Assembly: GCF_010614725.1 (NCBI RefSeq)
Contig: NZ_JAAEHL010000003.1
Span: forward strand, 310,001-374,000
DNA from: Flavobacterium ajazii
Lineage (GTDB): Bacteria; Bacteroidota; Bacteroidia; Flavobacteriales; Flavobacteriaceae
Length of the DNA stretch: 64,000 nucleotides
Direction: 5' to 3'
In this document: positions 7,486 to 15,028 of the stretch, piece by piece
Layout of the letters: each line of letters starts with the position of its first letter
Position numbering within the stretch: the first letter of the stretch is position 1
The notes under the pieces: generated by a model
Told to the model about the DNA's origin: nothing
Seen by the model: only the letters and a program-made list of their open reading frames with translations
The model's database searches: none
Position numbers and translations under genes: made by a program

Positions 7486-9063
7486 ATGAATCGCACAGAA
7501 CAATTATCAAAACTACAAAACACACAAAATTGGGATGTAATAATCATTGGCGGAGGAGCAAGCGGGCTAGGAACTGCTCTTGATGCTGCCAGCAGAGGTT
7601 ACAAAACCATTTTACTGGAAGCAGTAGATTTTGCGAAAGGAACTTCGAGTAGAAGTACAAAACTGGTTCATGGCGGTGTACGTTATCTGGCACAAGGCGA
7701 TGTGCATCTGGTACGTGAAGCATTAAAAGAAAGAGGTTTACTGGCTCAAAATGCTGGTCATTTGGTCAAAAACCAATCGTTTGTTATTCCGAATTACAAT
7801 CGCTGGAGCGGTTATTTCTATACAATCGGATTAAAAATTTATGATTTATTGGCAGGCAGCTTAAGTTTAGGTGCGTCAGAATATATCTCAAAGGAAAAAA
7901 CAATCCAAATGCTTCCGAATGTGCAGAAAAATGGATTGGCAAACGGCGTTATTTATCATGACGGGCAATTCGATGATTCGCGATTAGCCATCAATCTTGC
8001 ACAGACTGCTGTAGAAAAAGGTGCTTGTGTTATTAATTATATAAAGGTTGTTAATCTACTAAAAGATGATAAAGGAACAATCATTGGCGTACAGGCAATA
8101 GATCAGGAAACCGGAACTCAATATGACATAAAAGGATCTGCCATCATAAATGCTACAGGTGTTTTTACAAATGCCATAATGAAACTCAATGATAAAGTTT
8201 ATAAAAAATATATCGTTCCCAGTCAGGGAATCCATTTGGTGTTTGACAAATCTTTTTTACCCGGCGATCACGCACTGATGATTCCGAAAACAAAAGACGG
8301 GAGAGTTTTATTTGCGGTTCCGTGGCATAACCGTGTTGTCGTAGGAACCACAGATACTTTAATTAAAAGTCATAGTTTAGAACCTGTTGCTCTGGAAAGC
8401 GAAATTCAGTTTGTTCTCGAAACAGCTCAGCGTTTCTTAACAAAAAAGCCAACCAGAGCCGATGTATTATCTGTTTTTGCAGGTTTACGTCCATTAGCAG
8501 CACCTAAAGAAGAAGGTAAAAGCACCAAAGAAGTTTCCAGAAGTCATAAAATTATAGTTTCAGAAACAGGACTTATCACAATTACAGGAGGAAAATGGAC
8601 AACCTACAGGAAAATTGCAGAAGATATTATTAACAAAGCAATCAAAACAGGAAAGCTACCTAAAAAAGAATGTGTTACCGAACATCTTTCCATTCACGGG
8701 AATAAAGCTACCACATCTCTTGACAGAGAAAACCATCTTTATATATATGGCTCTGAAATTTCAAAGATACTCGAGTTACAAGAAAATGAACCTGAATTAA
8801 ACGAGAAACTGCACCCCAATCACGAATTCACAATGGCAGAAGTTGTCTGCGCCGTTCGCTATGAAATGGCCAGAACGGTAGATGACGTTCTCTCAAGACG
8901 TGTTCGTTTATTATTCTTAGATGCCAAGGCTGCAATTGAAGTTTCAGAGAAAACAGCAAGAATAATTGCCTCGGAATTAGGTCACGATGAAGCCTGGATA
9001 AACAACGAAATTTCAAATTTCAGACAAATTGCCAAAGGTTTTCTTCTATCAGAGTTTCAATAA
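7486..9063 (+). CDS. glpD: Glycerol-3-phosphate dehydrogenase (FAD-dependent)
   Basis: The enzyme oxidises glycerol 3-phosphate to dihydroxyacetone phosphate and feeds electrons to the quinone pool at the inner membrane. The FAD-binding GGGASG motif is at residues 22-27, followed by the family signature SSRSTKLVHGGVRYL. The C-terminal domain typical of GlpD follows after about residue 400. The frame extends upstream to a TTG at 7447, but the ATG at 7486 gives the usual short N-terminus before the FAD motif. The gene stands alone; no glpF or glpK is in the window. Confidence 0.95.
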   Translation: MNRTEQLSKLQNTQNWDVIIIGGGASGLGTALDAASRGYKTILLEAVDFAKGTSSRSTKLVHGGVRYLAQGDVHLVREALKERGLLAQNAGHLVKNQSFVIPNYNRWSGYFYTIGLKIYDLLAGSLSLGASEYISKEKTIQMLPNVQKNGLANGVIYHDGQFDDSRLAINLAQTAVEKGACVINYIKVVNLLKDDKGTIIGVQAIDQETGTQYDIKGSAIINATGVFTNAIMKLNDKVYKKYIVPSQGIHLVFDKSFLPGDHALMIPKTKDGRVLFAVPWHNRVVVGTTDTLIKSHSLEPVALESEIQFVLETAQRFLTKKPTRADVLSVFAGLRPLAAPKEEGKSTKEVSRSHKIIVSETGLITITGGKWTTYRKIAEDIINKAIKTGKLPKKECVTEHLSIHGNKATTSLDRENHLYIYGSEISKILELQENEPELNEKLHPNHEFTMAEVVCAVRYEMARTVDDVLSRRVRLLFLDAKAAIEVSEKTARIIASELGHDEAWINNEISNFRQIAKGFLLSEFQ

Positions 9064-9285
9064 ATTGTAAAATCAGTTGATTTTGAATATTTTGCATTTT
9101 AAATTATCTTACAAAAAGTCATTGAATAATATTTAATACCTAAAGCACTTCTTAACTTTAAAAAAATTATTAATTCACAATATAAGAACACGTTATACAT
9201 TAAAATTTACTTATTTTTATTCCCACACAGCTATTCATTTAGCTTTCAAAAAATGCATTTAAAAATATTAACAAAATATTAACAA

Positions 9286-9334
9286 TACATTTGTATATAC
9301 AAATATAAAAAGATATACATTTGTATATACAAAT
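9286..9334. promoter_or_regulatory. Double MarR operator overlapping the promoter
   Basis: Two identical perfect 16-bp palindromes, ATTTGTATATACAAAT, lie at 9289-9304 and 9319-9334, exactly 30 bases apart (about three helical turns). Each is preceded by TAC so that TACATTTG, a TAnnTTTG -7 box, runs into the palindrome. The second ends 15 bases before the MarR start. This is a strong candidate for an autoregulatory operator that occludes the promoter. Confidence 0.8.
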
Positions 9335-9349
9335 TATACACTTACAACT

Positions 9350-9811
9350 ATGACAATTGAAGAGGTTATAAAAAGTACTGTTAAGATGGATAATGCGAAA
9401 AAAGTTATTCTGAATATCATGTATACGCAAAATGTGATTCAGGATCATTTCAACGAGTTGATAAAACCGTATGATCTGTCCGGAGAACAATATAATGTAC
9501 TACGCATATTAAGAGGACAAAAAGGAAATCCTGCCAATATGTGTGTAATACAGGAACGTATGCTGGCCAAAACCAGCAATACAACACGATTGGTTGACAA
9601 ATTATTATTGAAAGATTATGTTACCAGAAATGTCTGCCCTGATAACAGAAGAAAGATTGAGGTTTTGATCACCCAGAAAGGATTAGACGTTTTAAAAGAA
9701 TTAGACCCGAAAGTAGATGCACACGAGCGTGAATTTGCTTCCAATATAAGCCCTGAAGAATTAGAATTATTAAACCAATTATTAGAAAAATACCGAACCC
9801 AACAAAATTAA
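9350..9811 (+). CDS. MarR family transcriptional regulator
   Basis: This 153-residue protein is a winged helix-turn-helix repressor of the MarR family. Recognition-helix residues lie around 60-85 (ERMLAKTSNTTRLVDKLL) and the wing is at DNRRKIEVLITQKG near residues 103-116, both typical. It is the first gene of a tight operon with a nitroreductase (4 bases after its stop) and probably a YceI protein. Twin palindromes just upstream are likely its own binding sites. The inducing ligand is unknown; control of the flavin enzyme beside it is an inference. Confidence 0.92.
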   Translation: MTIEEVIKSTVKMDNAKKVILNIMYTQNVIQDHFNELIKPYDLSGEQYNVLRILRGQKGNPANMCVIQERMLAKTSNTTRLVDKLLLKDYVTRNVCPDNRRKIEVLITQKGLDVLKELDPKVDAHEREFASNISPEELELLNQLLEKYRTQQN

Positions 9812-9815
9812 TATT

Positions 9816-10448
9816 ATGAGTACACTATTAGACAATTTAAATTGGAGATATGCAACAAAAAAGTTTGATGCAACAAAAAAAATCTCTGATGCAGATTTAA
9901 ATACATTAAAAGAAGCTGTCAGACTGAGTGCTTCTTCATACGGATTACAGCCATTTAAAGTAGTTATTGTAGAAAACCCGGAATTAAGAGAAAAATTAAA
10001 AGCCGAGGCATGGGGACAAACTCAAATTACAGATGCTTCACACTTATTCATTTTTGCAAATGATACTTCTCTTGATGCAAATTCAGTTGATCAGTACATG
10101 AAAAACATCAGCGAAACCAGAGGTGTTCCTGTTGAAGCTTTAGAAGGATTCAGCGGTATGATTAAAGGACAGATTGCCGGTTTATCAAACGATGCAAAAA
10201 ACATCTGGACTGCTAAACAAACTTATATTGCCTTAGGAACCCTATTAAGTGCAGCAGCAGAATTAAAAATAGATACTACACCAATGGAAGGTTTCAGTCC
10301 TGCAGCATTTAACGAAATTTTAGGTTTCGACAAACTAGGACTAAATGCAGCAGTTGTTGCTACTATTGGTTACAGACATGATGAGGACGACGCTCAGCAT
10401 TACAAAAAAGTTAGAAAATCTCAGGACGAATTATTTATCACATTATAA
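9816..10448 (+). CDS. NAD(P)H-dependent nitroreductase family oxidoreductase
   Basis: This 210-residue protein is an FMN-dependent nitroreductase of the NfsB type. The N-terminal RYATKKFD segment and RLSASSYGLQPFKVVIV are the usual FMN-binding signatures, and the length is normal. Such enzymes reduce nitroaromatics or quinones with NAD(P)H; the natural substrate here is not known. The gene starts 4 bases after the MarR gene and is cotranscribed with it, so it is probably the main regulated target. Confidence 0.92.
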   Translation: MSTLLDNLNWRYATKKFDATKKISDADLNTLKEAVRLSASSYGLQPFKVVIVENPELREKLKAEAWGQTQITDASHLFIFANDTSLDANSVDQYMKNISETRGVPVEALEGFSGMIKGQIAGLSNDAKNIWTAKQTYIALGTLLSAAAELKIDTTPMEGFSPAAFNEILGFDKLGLNAAVVATIGYRHDEDDAQHYKKVRKSQDELFITL

Positions 10449-10481
10449 TTATTTAATAACAATCAAATTCAATTTCACAAC

Positions 10482-11048
10482 ATGAAAAATTTAAAAACAA
10501 TTGCAATAGCATTATTCGTAGCAGCAGCTGGTATCTCAGTAAACGCACAAACTAAAAAAATCGACGTTAAGGCATCTACTATCAAATGGGTAGGTAAAAA
10601 AGTAACCGGAGAGCACTCTGGAACTGTAAACTTCAAAGAAGGAGCAGTAGTTTTCAAAGGAAAAAAATTAACTGGAGGAAGCTTCACAGTTGATATGACT
10701 TCTTTAACTGCAACTGATTTAACTGGAGAATACCAAGGAAAACTAAACGGTCACTTAAAAGCTGACGATTTCTTCGGAACTGATAAATTCCCAACGTCAA
10801 AATTAGTTTTCAAAACTATCGGAGCTAAATCTGCTGATGTTTACACAGTTACTGCTGATTTAACTATCAAAGGAATCACTAAACCTGTAACTTTTGACAT
10901 CACTGTAAAAGGAAATACTGCTACAACAGCTTTCAAAGTTGACAGAACTAAATACGATATCAAATACAACTCTGGTAACTTCTTCCAAAACTTAGGAGAT
11001 AAAACTATCAATGACGATTTCGAATTGGCTGTATCTTTGAAATTCTAA
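10482..11048 (+). CDS. YceI family secreted protein
   Basis: The 188-residue protein begins with a signal peptide ending VNAQ (about residue 23), followed by one YceI-like lipocalin-fold domain covering the rest. Characteristic segments are KWVGKKVTGEHSGTV, the DDFFGTDKFPTSK motif and LTIKGITKPVTFDI. YceI relatives bind isoprenoid or other lipophilic molecules in the periplasm; the ligand is unknown here. It starts 33 bases after the nitroreductase and ends in a strong terminator, so it probably closes the MarR operon. The gene may have its own promoter because YceI genes are often highly expressed. Confidence 0.92.
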   Translation: MKNLKTIAIALFVAAAGISVNAQTKKIDVKASTIKWVGKKVTGEHSGTVNFKEGAVVFKGKKLTGGSFTVDMTSLTATDLTGEYQGKLNGHLKADDFFGTDKFPTSKLVFKTIGAKSADVYTVTADLTIKGITKPVTFDITVKGNTATTAFKVDRTKYDIKYNSGNFFQNLGDKTINDDFELAVSLKF

Positions 11049-11067
11049 ATTTCATTTGCTGATTCAG

Positions 11068-11107
11068 AAACCCCAACCGTTAATTTAACAGTTGGGGTTT
11101 CTTTTTT
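11068..11107 (+). terminator. Strong intrinsic terminator after YceI
   Basis: AAACCCCAAC at 11068-11077 pairs with GTTGGGGTTT at 11091-11100. The stem can extend inward through GTTAA/TTAAC, and a run of T follows at 11102-11107. Confidence 0.9.
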
Positions 11108-11283
11108 TAATAAAACATCGATAAAAGACTTAAAAGACCTGACCAAAAACACAATAGTAACGTTCTTAAAGTTGTGATAACACTATAATAATATAATGAA
11201 ATGTTTTGATTAACATTCGGCCTCTAATTTTGACTTCGTTAAAAAACAATACAAATCAAAAACTAGAAATCAAAATTATAGTT

Positions 11284-12561
11284 ATGAAAACTAAATTCTT
11301 CATTGCCATTATAACACTTATCAGCACATTTTCTCTTCAGGCACAACAACAAAAAGGAATCATCGGAACATCAAACTGGATGGACAACTGGAGCAATTTT
11401 AAACCTGCGAATATAGAATACAGCGAAGCAACTAATATTATTGCCGGAACCATAGACAAAGACACCAAACTGTTAAAACGCAATGTATACCAAATAGTTG
11501 GAATTGTATACGTAACCAATAATGCCATACTATCCATTGAACCAGGAACAGTAATTAGAGGTGACGACAAAACCTGCGGAACACTGGTAATTACAAATGG
11601 AGCAAAAATTATGGCCGAAGGTCTGGAAACTGATCCGATTATTTTTACTTCAAATAAAGGAACTACAGAAAGAAAACCAGGTGATTGGGGTGGTATCATT
11701 ATCCTAGGAAAAGCACCTATCAACAAATTAGGAGGAATTGCAACGCTTCCATTTAACCTGGAAGCAACACTGAACCATTACGGAGGTACTGATGTTGATG
11801 ATAATTCGGGAATACTTAAATATGTACGTATTGAATATTCTGGCAGAAAATTAAGTGCCTTGAAAGAGCTTAACGGACTTTCACTGGCCGGAGTGGGCAG
11901 AAAAACAGTTTTAAGCAATATTCAGATAAGTTACTCAAATGATGATTCATTTGAGTGTTACGGAGGGGAATTAAACATGAACAACCTGATTTCTTACCGT
12001 ACAACAGATGATGATTTTGATTTTACACAAGGAGCACAAATCAATATCAGTAACAGTATTGCTATTCGTCATCCTTTTTCTTCTGATATTTCAGGTTCAA
12101 GATGTTTTGAAGTAGATTCATACGATAAGATTGAAAATACGGATATGACTAAAAAAATGACTAAAATAAATGCCAGTAACATCACACTTGTAAATCTGGA
12201 AGAAAACAATCAGGGATTAGTTCGTGAATCTGCTCATATTGGAGAAAATACCTTTTTTAATTTAACCAATAGTGTTGTTTCAGGTTTCTCTCCTTTTATC
12301 CTTTTAAATGGTGATATTGGAAACGGTGATGAGAATTTATCAAAAATTTCATTAAAAAACGTAATGGCAAACAATTGTAACGGAGGAATTACAAGCGAAT
12401 CTTCAAGCAACGATGCTGGAATAAAAAACTGGTACAGCAAACCTGAATATGCCATAGAATTTACCAAAATAAAAAGCAGTGATTTGTTCTTAGCACCTAA
12501 TATTAAAGGAAATACGGACTTCCGAATGAGACAAAACAATCTCGCTTCATCCCAAAACTAA
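11284..12561 (+). CDS. Secreted protein of unknown function, probable beta-helix
   Basis: The 425-residue protein has a signal peptide (hydrophobic segment ending SLQAQ) and no lipobox. The body is rich in short beta-strand repeats with Asn and Gly turns, for example GTLVITNGAKIMAEG, GDWGGIIILG and later VRIEYSG. This pattern resembles right-handed beta-helix surface proteins of Bacteroidota, often given an uninformative name. No T9SS sorting domain is present at the C-terminus. The frame opens 78 bases earlier, but the ATG at 11284 directly precedes the signal peptide. It lies just before the trp leader and is probably separate from it. Confidence 0.65.
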   Translation: MKTKFFIAIITLISTFSLQAQQQKGIIGTSNWMDNWSNFKPANIEYSEATNIIAGTIDKDTKLLKRNVYQIVGIVYVTNNAILSIEPGTVIRGDDKTCGTLVITNGAKIMAEGLETDPIIFTSNKGTTERKPGDWGGIIILGKAPINKLGGIATLPFNLEATLNHYGGTDVDDNSGILKYVRIEYSGRKLSALKELNGLSLAGVGRKTVLSNIQISYSNDDSFECYGGELNMNNLISYRTTDDDFDFTQGAQINISNSIAIRHPFSSDISGSRCFEVDSYDKIENTDMTKKMTKINASNITLVNLEENNQGLVRESAHIGENTFFNLTNSVVSGFSPFILLNGDIGNGDENLSKISLKNVMANNCNGGITSESSSNDAGIKNWYSKPEYAIEFTKIKSSDLFLAPNIKGNTDFRMRQNNLASSQN

Positions 12562-12660
12562 GCCATCCAAAATCACTTTTCTTTTTACATTTTTAACAAA
12601 TTTATGAATTAAGAAAAGTTTTTTTTTATTTTTGATGTACTCTAATTCAAATTACATTTA

Positions 12661-12668
12661 TATATTTG
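12661..12668 (+). promoter_or_regulatory. Candidate -7 box for the trp operon
   Basis: TATATTTG matches TAnnTTTG and sits 18 bases upstream of the leader-peptide ATG. A TTTG at 12631-12634 is somewhat too far upstream (26 bases) to be a standard -33 box. Confidence 0.5.
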
Positions 12669-12686
12669 CATCAACAGAATAAGATT

Positions 12687-12743
12687 ATGAAAATTACAAT
12701 GAACAATACTTGGTGGTGGAAGAATTTACGTCAAACGTCGTGA
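12687..12743 (+). CDS. trpL: trp operon leader peptide
   Basis: This 18-codon frame encodes MKITMNNTWWWKNLRQTS. Three consecutive TGG codons lie at 12711-12719, about 60 bases before a terminator hairpin and 120 bases before trpE. That is the classic layout of ribosome-mediated transcription attenuation, where stalling at Trp codons under Trp shortage favours an antiterminator. The -7 box TATATTTG is 18 bases before the ATG. GGAAG at 12718-12722 can pair with CTTCC at 12750-12754, and ACAAAGC near 12745-12751 can pair with GCTTGT of the terminator arm. The pairings are my inference from complementarity. Confidence 0.9.
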   Translation: MKITMNNTWWWKNLRQTS

Positions 12744-12780
12744 ACAAAGCTTCCTATGGTATTGTAAAACTATAAATATA

Positions 12781-12813
12781 AAAGGCTTGTCATCACGACA
12801 AGCCTTTTTTTTT
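12781..12813 (+). terminator. trp attenuator (intrinsic terminator)
   Basis: GGCTTGTC at 12784-12791 pairs perfectly with GACAAGCC at 12797-12804 around a 5-base loop. Outer A/T pairs extend the stem, and nine T residues follow at 12805-12813. It lies between the Trp-rich leader peptide and trpE, so it should stop transcription when tryptophan is plentiful. Confidence 0.92.
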
Positions 12814-12860
12814 GGTCGGAACTTTAGCAGAAAATATTAAAACTAAAAAACACACATAAA

Positions 12861-14261
12861 TTGAAACCTTTTATACTCAACACACACTACAAACAAATTC
12901 TGGCGGACACTATTACGCCGGTAAGTATTTATTTTAAAATAAGAGATAAATTTCCAAACAGTTTATTACTGGAAAGTAGTGACTATCACGGAAATGACAA
13001 TAGTTTCTCCTATATCTGCTGCAACCCGATTGCTACGATTAAAATCGAAAACGAACTCATTTCGAAAACTTTCCCTGACGGAACAACAGAGCAAATCTCA
13101 ATAGATGCTTCAACGAATATTCCGGAAGTAATTCAGCAATTTTCAGGTCAGTTTAAATCCGAGAAAAACGATTTTAAATTCATCAATAATGGTTTGTTTG
13201 GATATATTTCGTACGATGCCGTTCGTTATTTCGAAAAAGTAGAAATTGCAAAAAAAGATTCGGCAACCTTAATTCCCGATGTTTTTTATGCTGTTTATCA
13301 AAACATCATTGCAATCAATCACTTCAAAAACGAAGCTTATATTTTTTGTCACAGTGTTGACGGAAGAAATAATATCTCAGAAATTGAACAATTATTACAA
13401 TCCAGAAATATTGCTTCTTATAAATTCACTAAAGAAGGTGAAGGTTTCTCAAACCTGACTGACGAAGAATTCAAACACAATGTAGCTTTGGCTAAAAAAC
13501 ATTGTTTCCGCGGAGACGTTTTCCAATTGGTTCTTTCTCGTCGTTTTACACAAGGTTTCAAAGGTGACGAGTTTAATGTGTACCGTGCTTTACGAAGCAT
13601 CAACCCTTCTCCTTATTTATTCTTTTTTGACTATGGAGATTTTAAAATATTTGGATCTTCGCCTGAAGCTCAAATTATTGTAAAAAACAGAAAAGCCGAA
13701 ATTCATCCAATCGCCGGAACTTTCAGAAGAACAGGAAATGATGAAAAAGATGCTGAACTGGCAAAAAAACTATCCGAAGATAAAAAAGAAAACAGCGAAC
13801 ACGTAATGTTGGTCGATTTGGCGAGAAACGATTTAAGCAGAAATGGTCATGACGTAAATGTAGAAAGATACAGAGAAGTTCAGTTTTTCTCACATGTAAT
13901 TCACCTGGTTTCAAAAGTAATTGGACATTTACACGACAAAGCGACAACAATGCAGGTAGTTGCCGATACTTTCCCGGCAGGAACTTTAAGCGGCGCTCCA
14001 AAACACAGAGCAATGCAGCTTATTGAAGATTACGAAAAAACAAATCGTAATTTCTACGGAGGCGCAATTGGTTTCATGGATTTTGAAGGCAATTTTAACC
14101 ATGCGATAATGATCCGAACTTTCCTTTCAAAAAATCATCAATTACATTGTCAAGCTGGCGCAGGAATCGTAGCAAGCTCTGACGAAGAAAGCGAAATGCA
14201 GGAGGTTTACAATAAATTAAGAGCATTGAATACAGCTTTGGAAATGGCTGAGAAAATTTAG
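12861..14261 (+). CDS. trpE: Anthranilate synthase component I
   Basis: TrpE converts chorismate and ammonia or glutamine-derived nitrogen to anthranilate, the first step of tryptophan synthesis. The 466-residue protein has the LLLES motif (residues 35-39) used for tryptophan feedback inhibition, the IAGTFRR segment and the C-terminal signature FPAGTLSGAPKHRAMQLIE. The start is a TTG at 12861 that gives the normal N-terminus; no in-frame ATG lies nearby. It is the first structural gene after the attenuator. A perfect 17-bp inverted repeat separates it from trpG. Confidence 0.96.
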   Translation: MKPFILNTHYKQILADTITPVSIYFKIRDKFPNSLLLESSDYHGNDNSFSYICCNPIATIKIENELISKTFPDGTTEQISIDASTNIPEVIQQFSGQFKSEKNDFKFINNGLFGYISYDAVRYFEKVEIAKKDSATLIPDVFYAVYQNIIAINHFKNEAYIFCHSVDGRNNISEIEQLLQSRNIASYKFTKEGEGFSNLTDEEFKHNVALAKKHCFRGDVFQLVLSRRFTQGFKGDEFNVYRALRSINPSPYLFFFDYGDFKIFGSSPEAQIIVKNRKAEIHPIAGTFRRTGNDEKDAELAKKLSEDKKENSEHVMLVDLARNDLSRNGHDVNVERYREVQFFSHVIHLVSKVIGHLHDKATTMQVVADTFPAGTLSGAPKHRAMQLIEDYEKTNRNFYGGAIGFMDFEGNFNHAIMIRTFLSKNHQLHCQAGAGIVASSDEESEMQEVYNKLRALNTALEMAEKI

Positions 14262-14276
14262 TTTCAAGTTTTCTTA

Positions 14277-14322
14277 GTTTCAGGTTTCAAGTTGTGCGAA
14301 CCTGAAACTTGAAACCTGAAAC
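14277..14322. repeat. Perfect 17-bp inverted repeat between trpE and trpG
   Basis: Positions 14277-14293 (GTTTCAGGTTTCAAGTT) are the exact reverse complement of 14306-14322, with a 12-base loop. No T-run follows, so it is unlikely to stop transcription. It may stabilise the upstream trpE mRNA or be a copy of a dispersed palindrome. Confidence 0.75.
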
Positions 14323-14345
14323 AATAAAAACAAAACAATAAAGAA

Positions 14346-14912
14346 ATGAAAAAAATATTAGTTATAGACAATTACGATAGTTTCACTTACAACTTAGTAC
14401 ACTATTTAGAAGATTTAAACTGTGAAGTAACCGTTTACAGAAATGACGAATTTGATATTGACGAAATCGCTTCTTTTGATAAAATTTTACTTTCACCTGG
14501 ACCTGGAATACCGGATGAAGCAGGTTTACTGAAAGATGTAATTCGAAAATATGCCCCAACCAAAAGTATTTTGGGCGTTTGTTTAGGACAACAGGCTATC
14601 GGAGAAGTTTTTGGAGGAACACTTTCTAACCTTGACAAAGTATACCACGGTGTTGCCACCAATGTAAAAAAGGCAGTTACAGACGAGTCTTTATTTGATG
14701 GCCTCGAAGATGAATTTGAAGTCGGACGTTACCATTCATGGGTTGTGAATGCTGATTTACCTGAAGTTTTAGAAGCTACTTCGTTTGAAGAACACGGTCA
14801 GGTAATGTCGTTACGTCATAAAACATACGATGTCCGCGGAGTACAATTTCATCCGGAAAGCGTATTAACACCAAACGGAAAAAGAATTTTAGAAAACTGG
14901 ATTAAGGGTTAA
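14346..14912 (+). CDS. trpG: Anthranilate synthase component II (glutamine amidotransferase)
   Basis: TrpG hydrolyses glutamine and channels ammonia to TrpE. The 188-residue class I amidotransferase has the catalytic triad visible: Cys79 in GVCLGQQAIG, and His169 and Glu171 in VQFHPES. The N-terminal IDNYDSFTYNL signature and the PGPG oxyanion segment are also present. It is the second trp gene, 84 bases after trpE. The same subunit can serve p-aminobenzoate synthase in some bacteria; whether it does so here cannot be seen. Confidence 0.96.
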   Translation: MKKILVIDNYDSFTYNLVHYLEDLNCEVTVYRNDEFDIDEIASFDKILLSPGPGIPDEAGLLKDVIRKYAPTKSILGVCLGQQAIGEVFGGTLSNLDKVYHGVATNVKKAVTDESLFDGLEDEFEVGRYHSWVVNADLPEVLEATSFEEHGQVMSLRHKTYDVRGVQFHPESVLTPNGKRILENWIKG

Positions 14913-15028
14913 GACAGTATTTTTTAAACAAATATAATCTCACAAATACAATTCAAATATTATAAATTATTGCGCAAGGAATAACAAAAAAACCTTGCCA
15001 ATAAATTTATAATCAAATAAAAAACACT

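Noticed and set aside
9239..9490. Open frame antisense to the MarR gene
   Set aside because: It is a cysteine-rich low-complexity shadow of the MarR gene and its operator.
14277..14322. Terminator between trpE and trpG
   Set aside because: The stem is perfect but no T-run follows, and trpG must be expressed with trpE, so a terminator is unlikely.
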